Numbered from the stretch's first letter, positions 32,536-45,554 are shown. The stretch is 57,766 bases of DNA from Blakeslea trispora (GCA_025331445.1 JAIWNE010000158.1:1-57766), one strand, 5' to 3'. Numbers and translations are program-made. The notes: generated by a model from the letters alone, not told the origin.

Positions 32536-34480
32536 TCAAAAACTTTTGAAAGTTTCTTTCATCTTCATTAAGTTAAAAGCTGCTTCAAAATCATTAGGCA
32601 ACAAACTTCCTAATGACCGAATAGGCTGACAAGTTATCACTAAGACCATTGTAATGCTCAAAAGTGATTCGGCGAACCTCTCAGAGCCTTTCGGTATCGC
32701 GTTCTGCAAAGGCATATATGCGCAAAGAGCATTGCTTTTAGACAGATTGACATTATCGGCCACTATTGTTCATTTAAAAAAAAGCGGAAGCCAGTCAATC
32801 GCTTAATTCGGCTAATCCTTTTCCTTCACATTTTCTATGCAGCATATACTCTCGGGGCTCTTTCGGTCTTTCTATAAGTACCGCCATATCTACATTGCAA
32901 AACAATGAAGCTGTTCTTGCTATTTCTGGCAATTGAACTCTTGGCCCAAAGTTTGTGCTTTGTCACGAAGTTCGTCTGAACTCTGGTATAATCACCTACA
33001 AAAAAAATTTGGGTCCTCCTTTCAAATCGTGGAAGAAATCGGCAAAATTAATTGCTTGAACTTCACATTTGCTTTTATTTCCAATTTCAACAGAAACGAA
33101 GGATTCGGCACCACTAAAATTGTCCCTGTCATAAGTGGCAGTAGCACTGACCGCCATCCTTCTCATTGAAGGGTCAGTAACGATATGTTGAGAAATGCTT
33201 ATAACTCCTGGTGATTTAGGGAATTTAAATCTCGTACGTGGCATTCAGAATTCTGTTGTTTAGAGATATGACTTAAGGTTTTAAACACTATAATTGCCCG
33301 TTGGTCATGGAGGAAATAATGTTTCACTACTTATTAAACAAATAATCAACTATTGTCTTTGCATGTTCATTCTAGTGAGGTTATTGTATTTATCCATGGA
33401 TGCTTGTAAGGCATCAAAGGATGTTTGCTTGGTGCTTTTTAAAAGTTTTGCTTCTTCAAGTATTGTAGAGTTTTGTGTTTGGAGCAAATCGTTTCGATTA
33501 TGTTATAAAGTCGATATGATGGTACTCGCTTGAGAGTTCGTATTGGTTTTGTGAAAGTTATTCAGCAGCACTATCGTGATTTTGTTCAATGGTAAAAGCA
33601 TCATCAGAGAAGATGCTAATTGTTGTGGGCTAAGGGGAGCTTAAGTGAGGAACATAAACCTTTAATAAGTGCAAATATTTACACAGTCTTATGGTTTTGT
33701 GAAAATAAAAGCCTATATAGTTTTTAATGATTTGGTCGTTATCAGTTAAAGCAGTGCACAGCACAACCTCAGGATTAAATGATTAAATCATTTAAACCTT
33801 TTCTACCTCAACTTCATCTTTAAAAAATGTAATTATTCTACTTCTCATTTTTTCTGGAATTCTTTCAGCCACCAACTCAACGCTTCTTCCTTCGCTTTGA
33901 ACACGGGTCATTGCACCTGCATTTTGCAAGATCCTGGTCTTCTCCTTCTCAAGATTTATCCAATTTCTTCTGTCTAAACAAAAACCAGTCGAGTCAATCT
34001 CTTATTTCTGCTTCTCAACAAATACACGATTTTAAGCTGGTTATGCCAGGACTAAATCTAATTATTGGTAAACATATGGTTAAACTCGAGAGGATGATAA
34101 GCACAGCTCTAAATCTTAAACATATTCTCACTACACCATTCTTTCTCGAGATAATCAAAAACTTAGAAAAGTCTTGATGTTCATCAAAAAAAGTCTTGAA
34201 CTTTGAAGGGATGCATCTAAACTTCTTGAAACAACAGCGACGTCAGCTCAGTTACAATTCACCTCTCATTACACAGTTGCCTGCACGTCTTTCGCCTTAC
34301 ATCACCTTGAATTACACCTGTTTGCTTTTTGCCTGCATATCATAAAGCTAACAGTAATGAATCTCACAACCAGGAGAGACTATTTTGAGTGCTATAGTTT
34401 CAGCATCATATACTGTTTCAATTGCAAAGGTAACAACTGATGACATATTTATTAAGTAAAAAGTGATAGGTTCTCAAAAA
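32536..34480 (-). pseudogene. Extended relic of an unknown protein-coding gene
   Basis: The minus strand contains a run of protein-like blocks: FAIETVYDAETIALKIVSPG (near 34430-34370), GRSVELVAERIPEKMRSRII with FFKDEVEVEKV (about 33890-33800), TILEEAKLLKSTKQTSFDAL (33470-33400, coiled-coil-like), MPRTRFKFPKSPGVISISQH running to 32996, NVDMAVLIERPKEPREYM (near 32860) and NVNLSKSNALCAYMPLQNAI to a stop at 32536. Stops and frame changes separate the blocks, so it is dead. Alternatively it is two adjacent relics. The family is not recognised. A weakly similar AIETV motif occurs on the minus strand at 41334-41104. Confidence 0.45.
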
Positions 34481-36065
34481 TAAAGCCTAGGTTTGTACAA
34501 ATTGAAAATAAAAGGAAGAGAGAAGATCAAGTCATACAGACAGATATTAAATCCTCAAGTTACCAAAAAATAGATAATTTCGATATTGATTGTCATTTTA
34601 AAATAAATCAGAGAGAAAAAAGCAACTTAATTTAAGAACAAGGAGCAATTTTCTAACACCTAAATGCTCATAAGCAATGACTGTTTAAATGCTTACCTAA
34701 ACATTTAACAAGATTTTTTTGCGAGACTTGGATCCACAGGATAGAATTTTTAAAAGTTGTAGGACAACAAAAAAAATTCGAAATGGTTGTTGAGGTGACC
34801 AAAAAAATATGAAGTAAAAAATAACAGAATGAGTATACATTTTATTTTCGCCAATTGTCTAAGTTGCAAATTACACAATAAAACAAATACATAACAAATT
34901 GGCAAAACTTTTGTAAATTTTAAAATTTGACTTAGATAATTTATCGTTTAAAAAATTAATTATTTTTTTTAGTAACTAAAAAAAAAATTGCAATACTGTA
35001 GGAAAATCACTAATTATAACAATTATAAACAAATAAATAGTGATTTAAAATTTATAACTATATGTTATAAATTAAATAATAAATTCAGACAGTTGGCGCG
35101 AATTGCATTAGCGAAAAATTAGTTCAATTATAAATATAATTTATGCTCGAATTTATTCAAGTAAATTTTTTAATTTTTTCCTGGTGCTTTTATAATTAAA
35201 CTTTGATTTTCAGAATAGATATTACGTTATCCTCTTCACCGTCCAACCCAAAATATCCCCACAGACACTTTACTGTAGTTATGCTTATTTTAAAGTTTTG
35301 TTCTCATGTAAATTATTTTTTCCCTTATTTTTATGGTCGACTTCACCCTCTACAATCCCCTTGTCCTTCCTTGTCCACTCCAAGTTCTAAACGTGTTTTA
35401 AGTGTTGATATCGCAACATATGCATCAAACAAATTATTTTCTGAATATTAATATTTATAGCTATTTTAACAGTTGAAAGTCAAATGCTTTCAAGATAATT
35501 AAATTTAATAAATGTTCCATGTGTTACATTGTCTTTAAATTTGTTGTGCGCGAAGAACAATATATGCACTAAAATGTAATGAAGGTAAAGGTAAGTCAAG
35601 TCGTCTATAACCTAGGCGACTAAAAATCAGACAAAATCTGATTTACTTTATAGATAGAGATACGCCTAATAACTATAATCTATAAAAACGAAGTAGAAAT
35701 CCTTATTTAAACTATATACAATCGATGACTGCTAATCGCGTGTCTTGAATAGAGGTTGATTTCTGCGACGCATGGGCCAAGGGTTAACATCGGTGCAATA
35801 ATTTTGATCCAAATGATCAGATGTAAATGAGGTTTGCTCCGAGCTTCTATTTGGATTAAGCAAGATGTCAATCTGGCTATGAATAACCAAAAGTCGTCTT
35901 ACTAGGCACCCTTGTAGGTCTAGATTATGTCTTAAATAAGATACAACGCGGGTTGTGTAAATTTAATAAGTACTTATCTTTTGGCAGTGACAGCAAATTC
36001 AAAACTTCCTCTTTCTGTTATTTAGTAGTTTTACGAAGTAAATTAAAAAACCTCTCCTTATTCAA
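34480..36065. other. Very AT-rich spacer with one MITE-like inverted repeat
   Basis: No gene is seen. Arms CGCCAATTGTCT (34849-34860) and AGACAGTTGGCG (35087-35098) form an 11/12 inverted pair enclosing about 225 bp of extremely AT-rich DNA. A plus-strand open frame at 35203-35451 has no recognisable motif. Splice-like signals were not convincing. Confidence 0.45.
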
Positions 36066-36069
36066 AATG

Positions 36070-37560
36070 TCTTAACGCAATTGTAATCAAAGGATACCTC
36101 ATCAAGCAAGAATTATGAGATAACATTCGTAAGTTTGGAGTGGAGCACAATGTTTGTATGAGCATCAAGTCATTCAAGCCTATCACAATCAACTACGTTT
36201 GCAAATATACTGGAATAAAGTCCGTTAGATCGGACAGAAATGTCTCCACAAATATCAAAAGCCTGAAATTATTGTGCAGTAGCTTCTTGAACTTCAAGTT
36301 GGATAGTTATACTTGAATTATTGTGATGAGCTTCGTGGGCATCGACATTCCATTTCATATGTCCGAAAACCCTGCTCATTGCAGCATTAATAGAAAGCAG
36401 TCAATTGAGATTGAAGAGATGATTAGGACCCACTTTAAGTCAGGCCAAAGTCCTAGTAACATTCTGGAGCACTTCAAAAAAAATAACATTCACAATGGTA
36501 TTCAACGGGATTTGGACAATCTTCAGTACCGTTCCTTAATATCGAAAGAAGCAGAATGATGTTTGAGTATATGTTCAGGTTTTAAGGCAAAGGCCACAAA
36601 TTATTTTACATTGTAGATGCCAATTAAGGAATGCATATTATGATCTCCACTCTCAAGTCAGGCATTAGAAGCAGAAAGCAAATGCCTGAAAACTTGGTCA
36701 ACGATGCCACCTATAATATCACTACCCACAAGTTGACATTCGTCAATATCGGAAGTACGAGCAACGTTAAAATTAACAATTGAGGTACTCTGATGACGTT
36801 TGAAGTTGCTAGTTCCTCTATTAGCGAAGAAAGTAACACTCAATACAAGCGGGTCCACTAATGTCTCAAAGACGCAATACGGTCACAGTCCTCTGATAAA
36901 TTTGGTGAATGTCCTCTTACTGTCATTACTGACAATAAACGAGTGCTCACAAAAGCTATTTTATCAGTCTTTCCTTCCGCACGTAACATCCTATGGCATG
37001 TACAAACGCTAAGACGCTTTGAAATTTAGCTCTTGAAATGAATTTCAAAAAAGACAAAGACAAACGAGATGTTAATTTGAAAGAATTTTAAAGAAAATAT
37101 TTAAAGATTGTCTCTCCGAGGAATCACAAGAATCGAGATGAATAAGGCTCTCCAGTCTATGAAGAATTTGTTTGTTGATCAGCCTAACATCCCCTTTGTG
37201 AAAGACAAGGTAAGTTTTCATTTATAAAAAAAAGTGCGCCATCTCAATCGTCTGTTTATCTGTCTTAGGCAGATGGTAGCCAAGCCCCTGTACGCTATGT
37301 TAATGCGGAATACAAGAATGAGGCGTTCAATTTCTTTGGATAGTATGGTACTCATTTGTCAAAGTATGTTTGCTTAACTTTATACACAATTAAATGAGTG
37401 AAGCTGAAGACTGGATAGCATTCCACACCTACAATATGGTACTTCTGGGCAATCGCTCATTAAACAGAGCATAAGGTAGCCATTCGTCTCTCAAAAAGTT
37501 TATCAAGTCTTCCTCTGACACTATTGCTTCGACAACAAAAAGGATAGATTAATGATAAAC
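36070..37560 (+). pseudogene. Mutator-like (MULE) transposase relic
   Basis: The order of blocks fits a MULE/FAR1-type transposase. First comes a degenerate FAR1-like DNA-binding segment ending VMSFVGIDIPFHMSENP (about 36320-36365). Next is the helical linker IEEMIRTHFKSGQSPSNILE and DLDNLQYRS. A damaged stretch follows, then in another frame CPLTVITDNKRVLTKAIL and FPSARNILWHVQT (36905-37000), which matches the conserved TD...FP...L..WH region of the MULE DDE domain. A short intron after FVKDK (37210-37267) leads to NAEYKNEAFNFFG. Finally WIAFHTYNMVLLGN and GSHSSLKKFIKSSSDTI match the C-terminal G.......H..lK..l.....d signature. Stops and frameshifts show it is dead. No TIRs were found. Confidence 0.72.
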
Positions 37561-38128
37561 CGAAGAGTAGAGATTCAGATATTTTTTAATTTAAACTAAC
37601 ATCAGTGTTTTAATCATACAGTACGGACTAATTGTTTAACCACTTATGAATCCATAACCATTCTCTGATTCAACTTCAGCTTGTTTCATTTGACATTCAA
37701 ATTGGATAAGCATTCATTTAAAGTCAGGACTGACATCTTACCAATAATTTACCAGTTACTGGGTTTTAGGTACAGATGGCCAATCATTCTATTTTAGTAA
37801 TTTTTCTTTACAAGACCGTCATCATACATCTCTAATCCAATTTGTTGTTATTATCATAATCAACTACAAGCCTCTAGAAAAGCTTTACAATCTCAGTCGA
37901 AATATCATCTTTATAAAAAGTATAAATAGCACATCAATTACAGAGTAAGTAAATCATCATCTTTAGTCTGATTAATTCTCTGATTTTTACTATTGTGATT
38001 TATTGGTCTTCAGCAATCGGATTTCTGATTACTAAAAGAAAGCTGAAAGAGACAGAAAAAAGAAAGGGAAATGCTTTCATACCATACTATCTACGTTAAG
38101 GATTAGGAACTGTTTGAAATGATTCGCC
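37560..38128. other. Spacer, no gene seen
   Basis: AT-rich DNA between the MULE relic and LTR B; no frames or repeats recognised. Confidence 0.4.
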
Positions 38129-39002
38129 TGTGATATTTGCAGTCTCAAATAGATTCAATGAGAGGGAACTCGGTTTTTTTATTAAAAAGAAAGAGAGGGA
38201 ACTAATTCTACTGCAAGTCCATGTTGTGTTTATATATTATTTCTATCTCGGTTTCAATCAATCACTCCGTTATAATTTTATCTGTATGAGCAGTTTTTCT
38301 ACTAGGATGACTGGTCACCTTAATTGAAAGATGGCTGTAGCCAGATTTCATTCCCCGCCTTGAATAAGGTGGAGATATATTGTTTACTTGATTTATATCT
38401 TGAAGAGATAATAATTATGCTCGACAAGATATGTTTAATCTTGATTAGTGTTTCAATATATCAGGCATAACTGTTTCATACTTGTTCACTTGTTTCGTTG
38501 GATGTTTAGATCAGTTTAGATTAGGTGATAAGGATAGACAAACCCTTTGTAATTATGTCTCAGAACTATCTTTATTCAAGTAATGATTTAATTTTTTCTT
38601 ATAATGAAATCTCTGGAATCATTGCTTGTTCTGTAAGATGCTGCTACCTTGGTATTATAAGGCCTAAGCAACCATCCTGCTATCACATGTGTCATGTCAT
38701 ATAGCTATTTCAAGTATTAATGAGAAGAGAGTCAATGACTATAAATCTGATCATGCTTTCAATGTGTTAGCTAGGCACATTGAACGCTTTATATATCATA
38801 TCATCGCTTTTTACCAATGCTTGTTAGATGTTTGATTTCAGGATTACCTCTGGTGATATTTGAAATGATTTTAGTTTTCCAACTTTGTGAACATTATTTG
38901 ATTTATTGTTATTTTGACATTATCTGTCAAAATAACCTTTGATGATTAATTGAATTTCCGATTATAAGTCGTTCTGGCTTCTGTATATGCCCAAATACGA
39001 CA
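38129..39002 (-). mobile_element. LTR B (same family as LTR A, reverse orientation)
   Basis: In plus-strand view it begins TGTGATATTTGCAGTC and ends CCCAAATACGACA. It aligns end to end with the reverse complement of 13762-14634. Its flanks do not form a target duplication: TCGCC on the left (38124-38128), GTTGC on the right (39003-39007). Each instead matches a flank of LTR C, which points to recombination between the two LTRs. Confidence 0.88.
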
Positions 39003-39007
39003 GTTGC

Positions 39008-39900
39008 TCATAATCTTACTCCAGCATCTATCGTTTTCAGCTTTTCTAAGCACTGCTTACCATCATACAATGCGATTTGATTCAGCCCAAACTATATCAC
39101 CTCACTTTATACAAAGATGATTGCAGTTTTTTATTTTACCTAACTGCTGGAATGTTTTTTATTCATTTTGCCAGTCATTATTTGACTTAAAGACACTTAC
39201 AGCAACAACGAGTCCTTCTCCATGTGCTCATGTTGCTTCAGTGATGGTGATGAGTGATCTCAAGATCGACATTCAGCCATGATCGCAACTTTTTTGTACA
39301 ACTTTATTAGAAATTAAAGAAATAAGAACACTCATATCTTCCTTTTTCCTTATCATTTGATTTCTTGACCATTTTATATACTTCTTTAGCTTTCCACACC
39401 TTGTTGCGATTACACAAAAATTAAAAATTGGCCCCTTAATCTTTGGCTGTATGAATTTAATTGCTTATGCTTCTTTTTCTTCTCTTTTAGCTTGCCACCT
39501 TTTCCTTATGAAATATCTGAGTTAAACTCAAGAAATTGCCTTCCTTTCACTTCTTCTTTACCTTTTAAATAAATTTGCTTACATACTCTCTATTTTTACA
39601 CAGATTGTTTCACCTCACTTGGCTTATCCCCCCATTTACCATTTTTGTACATATTTTCTGCATAAAATTTGAAATCGTTCCCCCCATCTAATTATCTCTT
39701 CATTTTTACTGCTATTTTTTTTCTCTTTTTAGCCAAATCTCTTTCTCACAGGTTGTTTCTCTTAGTCTTTTTAGTTATTTTATGGCCTTTGACATGTAAA
39801 AAAAACCGAGATCAACTCATCTCCTCGGATCAGCTTCAAACTTGAAAACTCACCTCCCATTACCCTCTATATCACACTTCAACAAAAAAAACCTTCCCTT
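39008..39900 (+). repeat. R2 copy 2, part a
   Basis: The sequence from TCATAATCTTACTCCAGC onward follows 30871-32080 closely at first (for example GTCCTTCTCCATGTGCTCAT) and then more loosely. Together with 42331-44760 it makes up one R2 copy split at the LTR insertion site and separated by an inversion. Confidence 0.75.
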
Positions 39901-40009
39901 TCATCATTTATTCTCTCTGTATAACTAACCTCTAAAAGCAAAGTGAGTCTAAACTCACTTATTTCATACTAGACTCAAATGCTGGGTTTTTTTAGAACAC
40001 CTCTGCGCT

Positions 40010-40975
40010 GTGGTGTTGTGTGAATACTCATCATTGGCTTTGATAGACAATTCTTTATTCATGTCACCTTCTTTTGTGCTATTTCTTATCACCTCACCCA
40101 TGACTTTTTGATAAAATATGCTTACTCTTTACATGTTGTTTGAACTTATACTTCTTTGACTGTTATTTGAATGCTATCTCTATTTATGCTGCCTATCTTA
40201 ATTAATGCCTCTTTTTCAATTACTCTTGCTTTAGGTCTTTCGGTTTCTCCGTTTGTTTGTCTACTTTATCCTATGCATCGCGTTTACTAACTTGCTCTGT
40301 TTAGAGTCATTCCCTTGAAACTTTTTGCCAAACACACATCCAATTGTCCATCATGCTTCCATCCTATGTCTAATTTAATCATGTCTATCTTCTTCCTCAT
40401 ATGCTCATGTGGTCTACCTCCCTAAGTATTGTAACTGGTCATTGTCCTAGCTTTTGGTATTGCATTCTCTCTTTAATATACTATCGTTCGAGTACTGGGT
40501 CTCTTCCCATGTCGCCATCTCTCTACTTCATCAAGAATAATGTTTATCCACCTATTCTCCTTCTACTACTGAGTTCTGTGCTTTTGAAGGTTGCCGAATC
40601 TCTTTTTGATTGAACTCGGAGGTACTCCCAACTTCACTGCTTATTTTTTTCTTCTTTCTGTGTTTTCTCGCCTTTGCTAATGCTTACATGTGTGCTTCAT
40701 CTCAGATGAGGTTGTTTCATCGCTTTGAATCTCTTTTGTAACAAGTAAAATACCGCTCCCAAACCATTTTTACTTGACTGTCTTACCGAATGAATTTCTT
40801 CCTATCGACTGTTTACTTCTGACTGTTGCTCTCACTGTTAACTGGACTCATGAGGTACCTAATCGCAACTAAAGGACACAACATGCTGATGACAAAGTAC
40901 ATGTTTAAAGGATCGCGTCTCATCTTTATTTTTTCGTTTTTTTTAACTTTTTATGATATTCGCTTTCTTCCTATT
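40010..40975 (-). repeat. R1, partial copy 2
   Basis: The segment matches 26780-27720 and 45945-46910, including GGACTCATGAGGTACCTAATC near 40845 and AAAGGATCGCGTCTCATC near 40910. It joins R2 part a directly, which suggests that R1 and R2 once alternated in tandem. Confidence 0.7.
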
Positions 40976-41451
40976 CCGTATTTGAAAGGTTAAAATTGAG
41001 GAGTCGCCAATTCACGAGCATTTTTAAATAGCTCATATTCTACTTCTTCTTTATCTTCTGTGTTTAAGTGTTAAATTTTTAAGTTTTTACTGCCTACTGT
41101 TAGTTATAGGCATTTCACCATTGTCAATATTGGATTTGAAAGCATCAGAATTGCTTGCATACATTTTGCTAAAAGTAACCCCCATAATGTTAATAAAAGT
41201 TTTTGCATCATCTTGATGTACTCACCATTTTCACCTCCATAAAAACTGAATCTCCATCCACGTGGAATCAGAGACATAAAAACTGTTTCGATTGCTAAGC
41301 TTGAGGTATGTTTACAAAGTAGATTGTAGTGCAATCTAACTAAACATAAGCAAACTTTGTATTAAACCGCTTCCTTAAATGAGCGGGTTTTGCTTAGTTC
41401 TTTAAAACTTTGTTTACTGCAAAAGAGCACATCTTCTGAACCGAGGGGCGG
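40976..41451 (-). other. Unique segment with one minus-strand open frame
   Basis: A minus-strand frame at 41334-41104 encodes about 75 residues with LAIETVFMSLIPRGWRFSFY and FYGGENGEYIKMMQKLLLTL. It has no clear start or domain. The AIETV stretch resembles the relic near 34430, so this may be another fragment of that gene. The segment ends at LTR C. Confidence 0.35.
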
Positions 41452-42325
41452 TGCCATTTATGGGCATATACAGAAGCCAGAACGACTTATAATCGGAAAT
41501 TCAATTAATCATCAAAGGTTATTTTGACAGATAATGTCAAAATAACAATAAATCAAATAATGTTCACAAAGTTGGAAAACTAAAATCATTTCAAATATCA
41601 CCAGAGGTAATCCTGAAATCAAACATCTAACAAGCATTGGTAAAAAGCGATGATATGATATATAAAGCGTTCAATGTGCCTAGCTAACACATTGAAAGCA
41701 TGATCAGATTTATAGTCATTGACTCTCTTCTCATTAATACTTGAAATAGCTATATGACATGACACATGTGATAGCAGGATGGTTGCTTAGGCCTTATAAT
41801 ACCAAGGTAGCAGCATCTTACAGAACAAGCAATGATTCCAGAGATTTCATTATAAGAAAAAATTAAATCATTACTTGAATAAAGATAGTTCTGAGACATA
41901 ATTACAAAGGGTTTGTCTATCCTTATCACCTAATCTAAACTGATCTAAACATCCAACGAAACAAGTGAACAAGTATGAAACAGTTATGCCTGATATATTG
42001 AAACACTAATCAAGATTAAACATATCTTGTCGAGCATAATTATTATCTCTTCAAGATATAAATCAAGTAAACAATATATCTCCACCTTATTCAAGGCGGG
42101 GAATGAAATCTGGCTACAGCCATCTTTCAATTAAGGTGACCAGTCATCCTAGTAGAAAAACTGCTCATACAGATAAAATTATAACGGAGTGATTGATTGA
42201 AACCGAGATAGAAATAATATATAAACACAACATGGACTTGCAGTAGAATTAGTTCCCTCTCTTTCTTTTTAATAAAAAAACCGAGTTCCCTCTCATTGAA
42301 TCTATTTGAGACTGCAAATATCACA
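41452..42325 (+). mobile_element. LTR C (same family as LTR A)
   Basis: It is nearly identical to LTR A over most of its length and ends GCAAATATCACA at 42325. The first 14 bases are diverged (TGCCATTTATGGGC instead of TGTCGTATTTGGGC). The right flank GCAAC (42326-42330) is the complement of the GTTGC next to LTR B, and the left flank GGCGG (41447-41451) nearly complements the TCGCC on B's other side. Confidence 0.85.
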
Positions 42326-42330
42326 GCAAC

Positions 42331-44760
42331 AACTCAAAGAGAAGTCTAGAAAGGAGAAGAGAAGCAAATGCTACTTTGAAGCAAGTGAAAAGGAAAGAAA
42401 GAAAAGTAGTAACAATCACTACTGAATCACTATTTTACCCTCAGCTAATGACTCTCACTAAATAAGGTTGGAATGTTTCATTATCGCTTTTAAGAACTGC
42501 TAGTTTTAAACATTGGAAGTCAATCTTGAGACTAGGCAAATCAATTGTGTAGACAAAAAACTTCAAATACTCTAAATTAGGTATTTGAGTTGATGGTGAA
42601 TTAGAATGCCTAATTGAGAAGTCATGAAAGAGGAACAGAAGGATCAAATGTAGACTTTAAATGACCAATCCATTCACTTCTTTTGTAGGAACAATTGATA
42701 ATTGCGCATATCCATCATAAGAGATATCATCAACAGATTTCAATACTTATGGTCAATGTTATCAATAAACCAAAATTTGCTTTTCGGATAGATCCATCAT
42801 AATACGTCTTTATTTCCCAAATAATTAAAAAAAAAGGCCAACTAGCTATAATGCAATCCACCCCATAGATGCTTACCTCTCAAAAAACATGATACTCTCT
42901 AAAGAACCTTTAATCATCCAAAGTGCTGTTGATATGTAATATTGATTCTTTCACTGGAAATGATGTTGACAATAATGGCATCTTTTTTTAAATAAAGCTG
43001 CTAACTTTTACTAATAACTTTACCTTTTAATTTTATTTTGTCATTCATAGGATTGATCTTTAGTAAATCAGATGTAAATTTAGCTAGAAGTTGTTATTTA
43101 GAGAGTGAAAGTATTGTCTTCAATAAACTGAAGTGATAAAAGACTGTTATCACAAGCTGAGGGTGTAATCCGTAGGTCCAGGTTAATTCAATCAGAAATG
43201 ATAATAACTCCATACTATCTTAAAGGGTTTATATGTGAGTCAGGTAATCAAATGAAGAAATGGAACAATACCTTACCATGCTTCAAAGATCCATTGGGCT
43301 TCATCATAAAATAATTATTTAACAGTGAGACTAATACATTATCTACTTTCATAAAATGTTAGATTATAAAGCCATATGTAATACCATCGAGTTGCTTACC
43401 TTTGCTTTATATTAGACGCGACTAAAAGAAGTCTCATGTTAGTGTAATCATCTCCATCACTGATAATCTGGAAAATAATGTAACTATTGATCTTTTTCAA
43501 GTAATTTAGTGATGGCGTGTTTGAAAAACTGTAATTGTCTGTTTTGTGATGGTAAGATGAGAGACTGTATGATAAAGACTTGAGCTGCCCAAATTGATCG
43601 TGAACAAACCTAAAAAATAAGCCGCTTTTTAGATAGATAAAAGAACGGATAAGTTAGCGATCATGTTGAATGACTGGAATAAATCACCTTAAGCTAGAAA
43701 GAAAATATCGTCGAGATTTAGGAAAAAAAGGGTGTAATAATCAATAGAGTGAAGAAAAAAAAAGGTGAGAAAAAAGAAAAATAACAGAAGAGATGAAAAA
43801 AAAAGAGAGAGTAATGTCACCCCCATAAATAACGCGAAATTTAGGGGGGCAATTTACTTTTAAAGTATGTCAGCTATCTTGATATAGGTAAAGAGAGAGA
43901 GAAAAGACCTGGAACTTTTTTAGAAATTGGCCAATCAGAGCACTGGATTTTCCATCACTAAGAAAAAGAAATAAGGTAAATGTTGATGATTTGGTTCATA
44001 TTTCTGTTTGCATCATACGCTTCAACCAAAAAAAAAAGAGTTTTTGTGATAGTAATGAACTCAATTATTTACTTAAAAAGAATGATATGTAGTCAAAAAA
44101 AATAATTACATTCGAATTGTAAAAAAATAAAGAGACAATCATTACATTTCAAAAGAAACATCATTTACATGAAGCATTGATTTCATATACTCTAAATTGC
44201 TTTTACATATCAAGAACTAGCCAGAGTAGATATAGCTAGTAAGAAATATGTATTCCTTTAGTTAAAAAAGTTGACTTCTATGAGCACATGTTAGCTTTCT
44301 CGCTGCTCATCTGTTCTGCATGTCGACATCTCAAACTTACATGAGCATGCAAGATGGTAAGCCATCTCGGAAAAGGTTGAAGAAAAATTAAATAAAAAAA
44401 ACCATCTACAAATACTATAGAAAGCGATTGCTTATATGATAAAGTTGGAAATCTGAAATGTGATTGACCAATTTCTCAAAGAGATACTAAAAAGGGATAC
44501 CTCAAATTTAAAAGATAGATGTATAATGGTAAACTTTGCTACATAAGACGATATACAATGTAGATGAAAGTTTGATAGTATTGAACTGCTTATGAAAAAG
44601 CATCTATTTGCAAAGAAAGTTACTTGATACTCTCATAATGGAATAAACAAATATTCCTTGCTCTGATTATAATTTATAGAAATATTGTTTGAAGTAATCA
44701 AATTTTCCTATTTATTTCTTTAAACAATTATATTTGAAGTAAAGTTGACAACCTCATAAA
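42331..44760 (-). repeat. R2 copy 2, part b
   Basis: This is the reverse complement of 28470-30865. Between about 42430 and 42840 it is essentially identical to 30780-30360; farther right the match loosens and carries indels. It begins exactly at the CTTTGAGTT that precedes GTTGC in R2 copy 1, so it is the other half of the LTR-interrupted R2 copy. Confidence 0.82.
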
Positions 44761-45550
44761 GTAGTATTGTACCATTCAAATGTTCGTACAACTTGCAATG
44801 ATGCCAAATTATAAACAAGTTGCTTGCAATTGCATTTGATTCTCAGCCAAAGAGATCAATTGAAAGATCATCAACATCTTACTTATTTATTGATTTAATG
44901 CGATAAGTCACATATACATCACTCCTAAACAAGAGACATATTTGAGTCGCTTTAGCGAATAAGTATGATTGCTTCAGATATAAATTTACGATATCCGTTA
45001 GAGGATCGATAAAATGAAGATTGATTATTGCAAAATCATGATGACAGTTCTTATTGAATTAAAGGGATTCATCACCATTTTTTTGCATCTGAATGATCTA
45101 TTTGCATACTTGTTCTTGAGTTTTTGATATCCACCATCCTACGATATATTGAGGAACATGAAACTGTCATAAAATGACAGCATGTTCAAACTGAAACTTG
45201 TATTCTTCAATGTTTAGTATTTAGATGGATCTAAAGGGTGCGACGCTGATACTATATATGTATGAGCGATTACACTAAATGAATAATTATATTATATTTG
45301 CCTCATAATGTATCATCCTATAGTTATAATCGATTGAATCATGATCAAATGCGACACTATATAAGAGGGTTGCTTTTGATACATTATGATTTTTAACTTA
45401 TCACTTTTATGTTTAAAATTGCTTTACTCAATTTGTTTAACATGAAATAGCTCGACGCTTTGCTATCAGCTTTCTTCATAGATTCCGTTTGAAGTGCTTC
45501 TTTAAGATCCCCTTTTGTAAAGCGTTCCTTTAATTGATCATTAATAACAT
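44761..45550. other. Spacer with a perfect 13-bp inverted repeat
   Basis: No gene is seen. TCATAATGTATCA (45303-45315) and TGATACATTATGA (45377-45389) are perfect complements with a 61-base spacer containing CACTATATAAGAGG, a TATA-like stretch. Confidence 0.5.
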
Positions 45551-45554
45551 TTGT

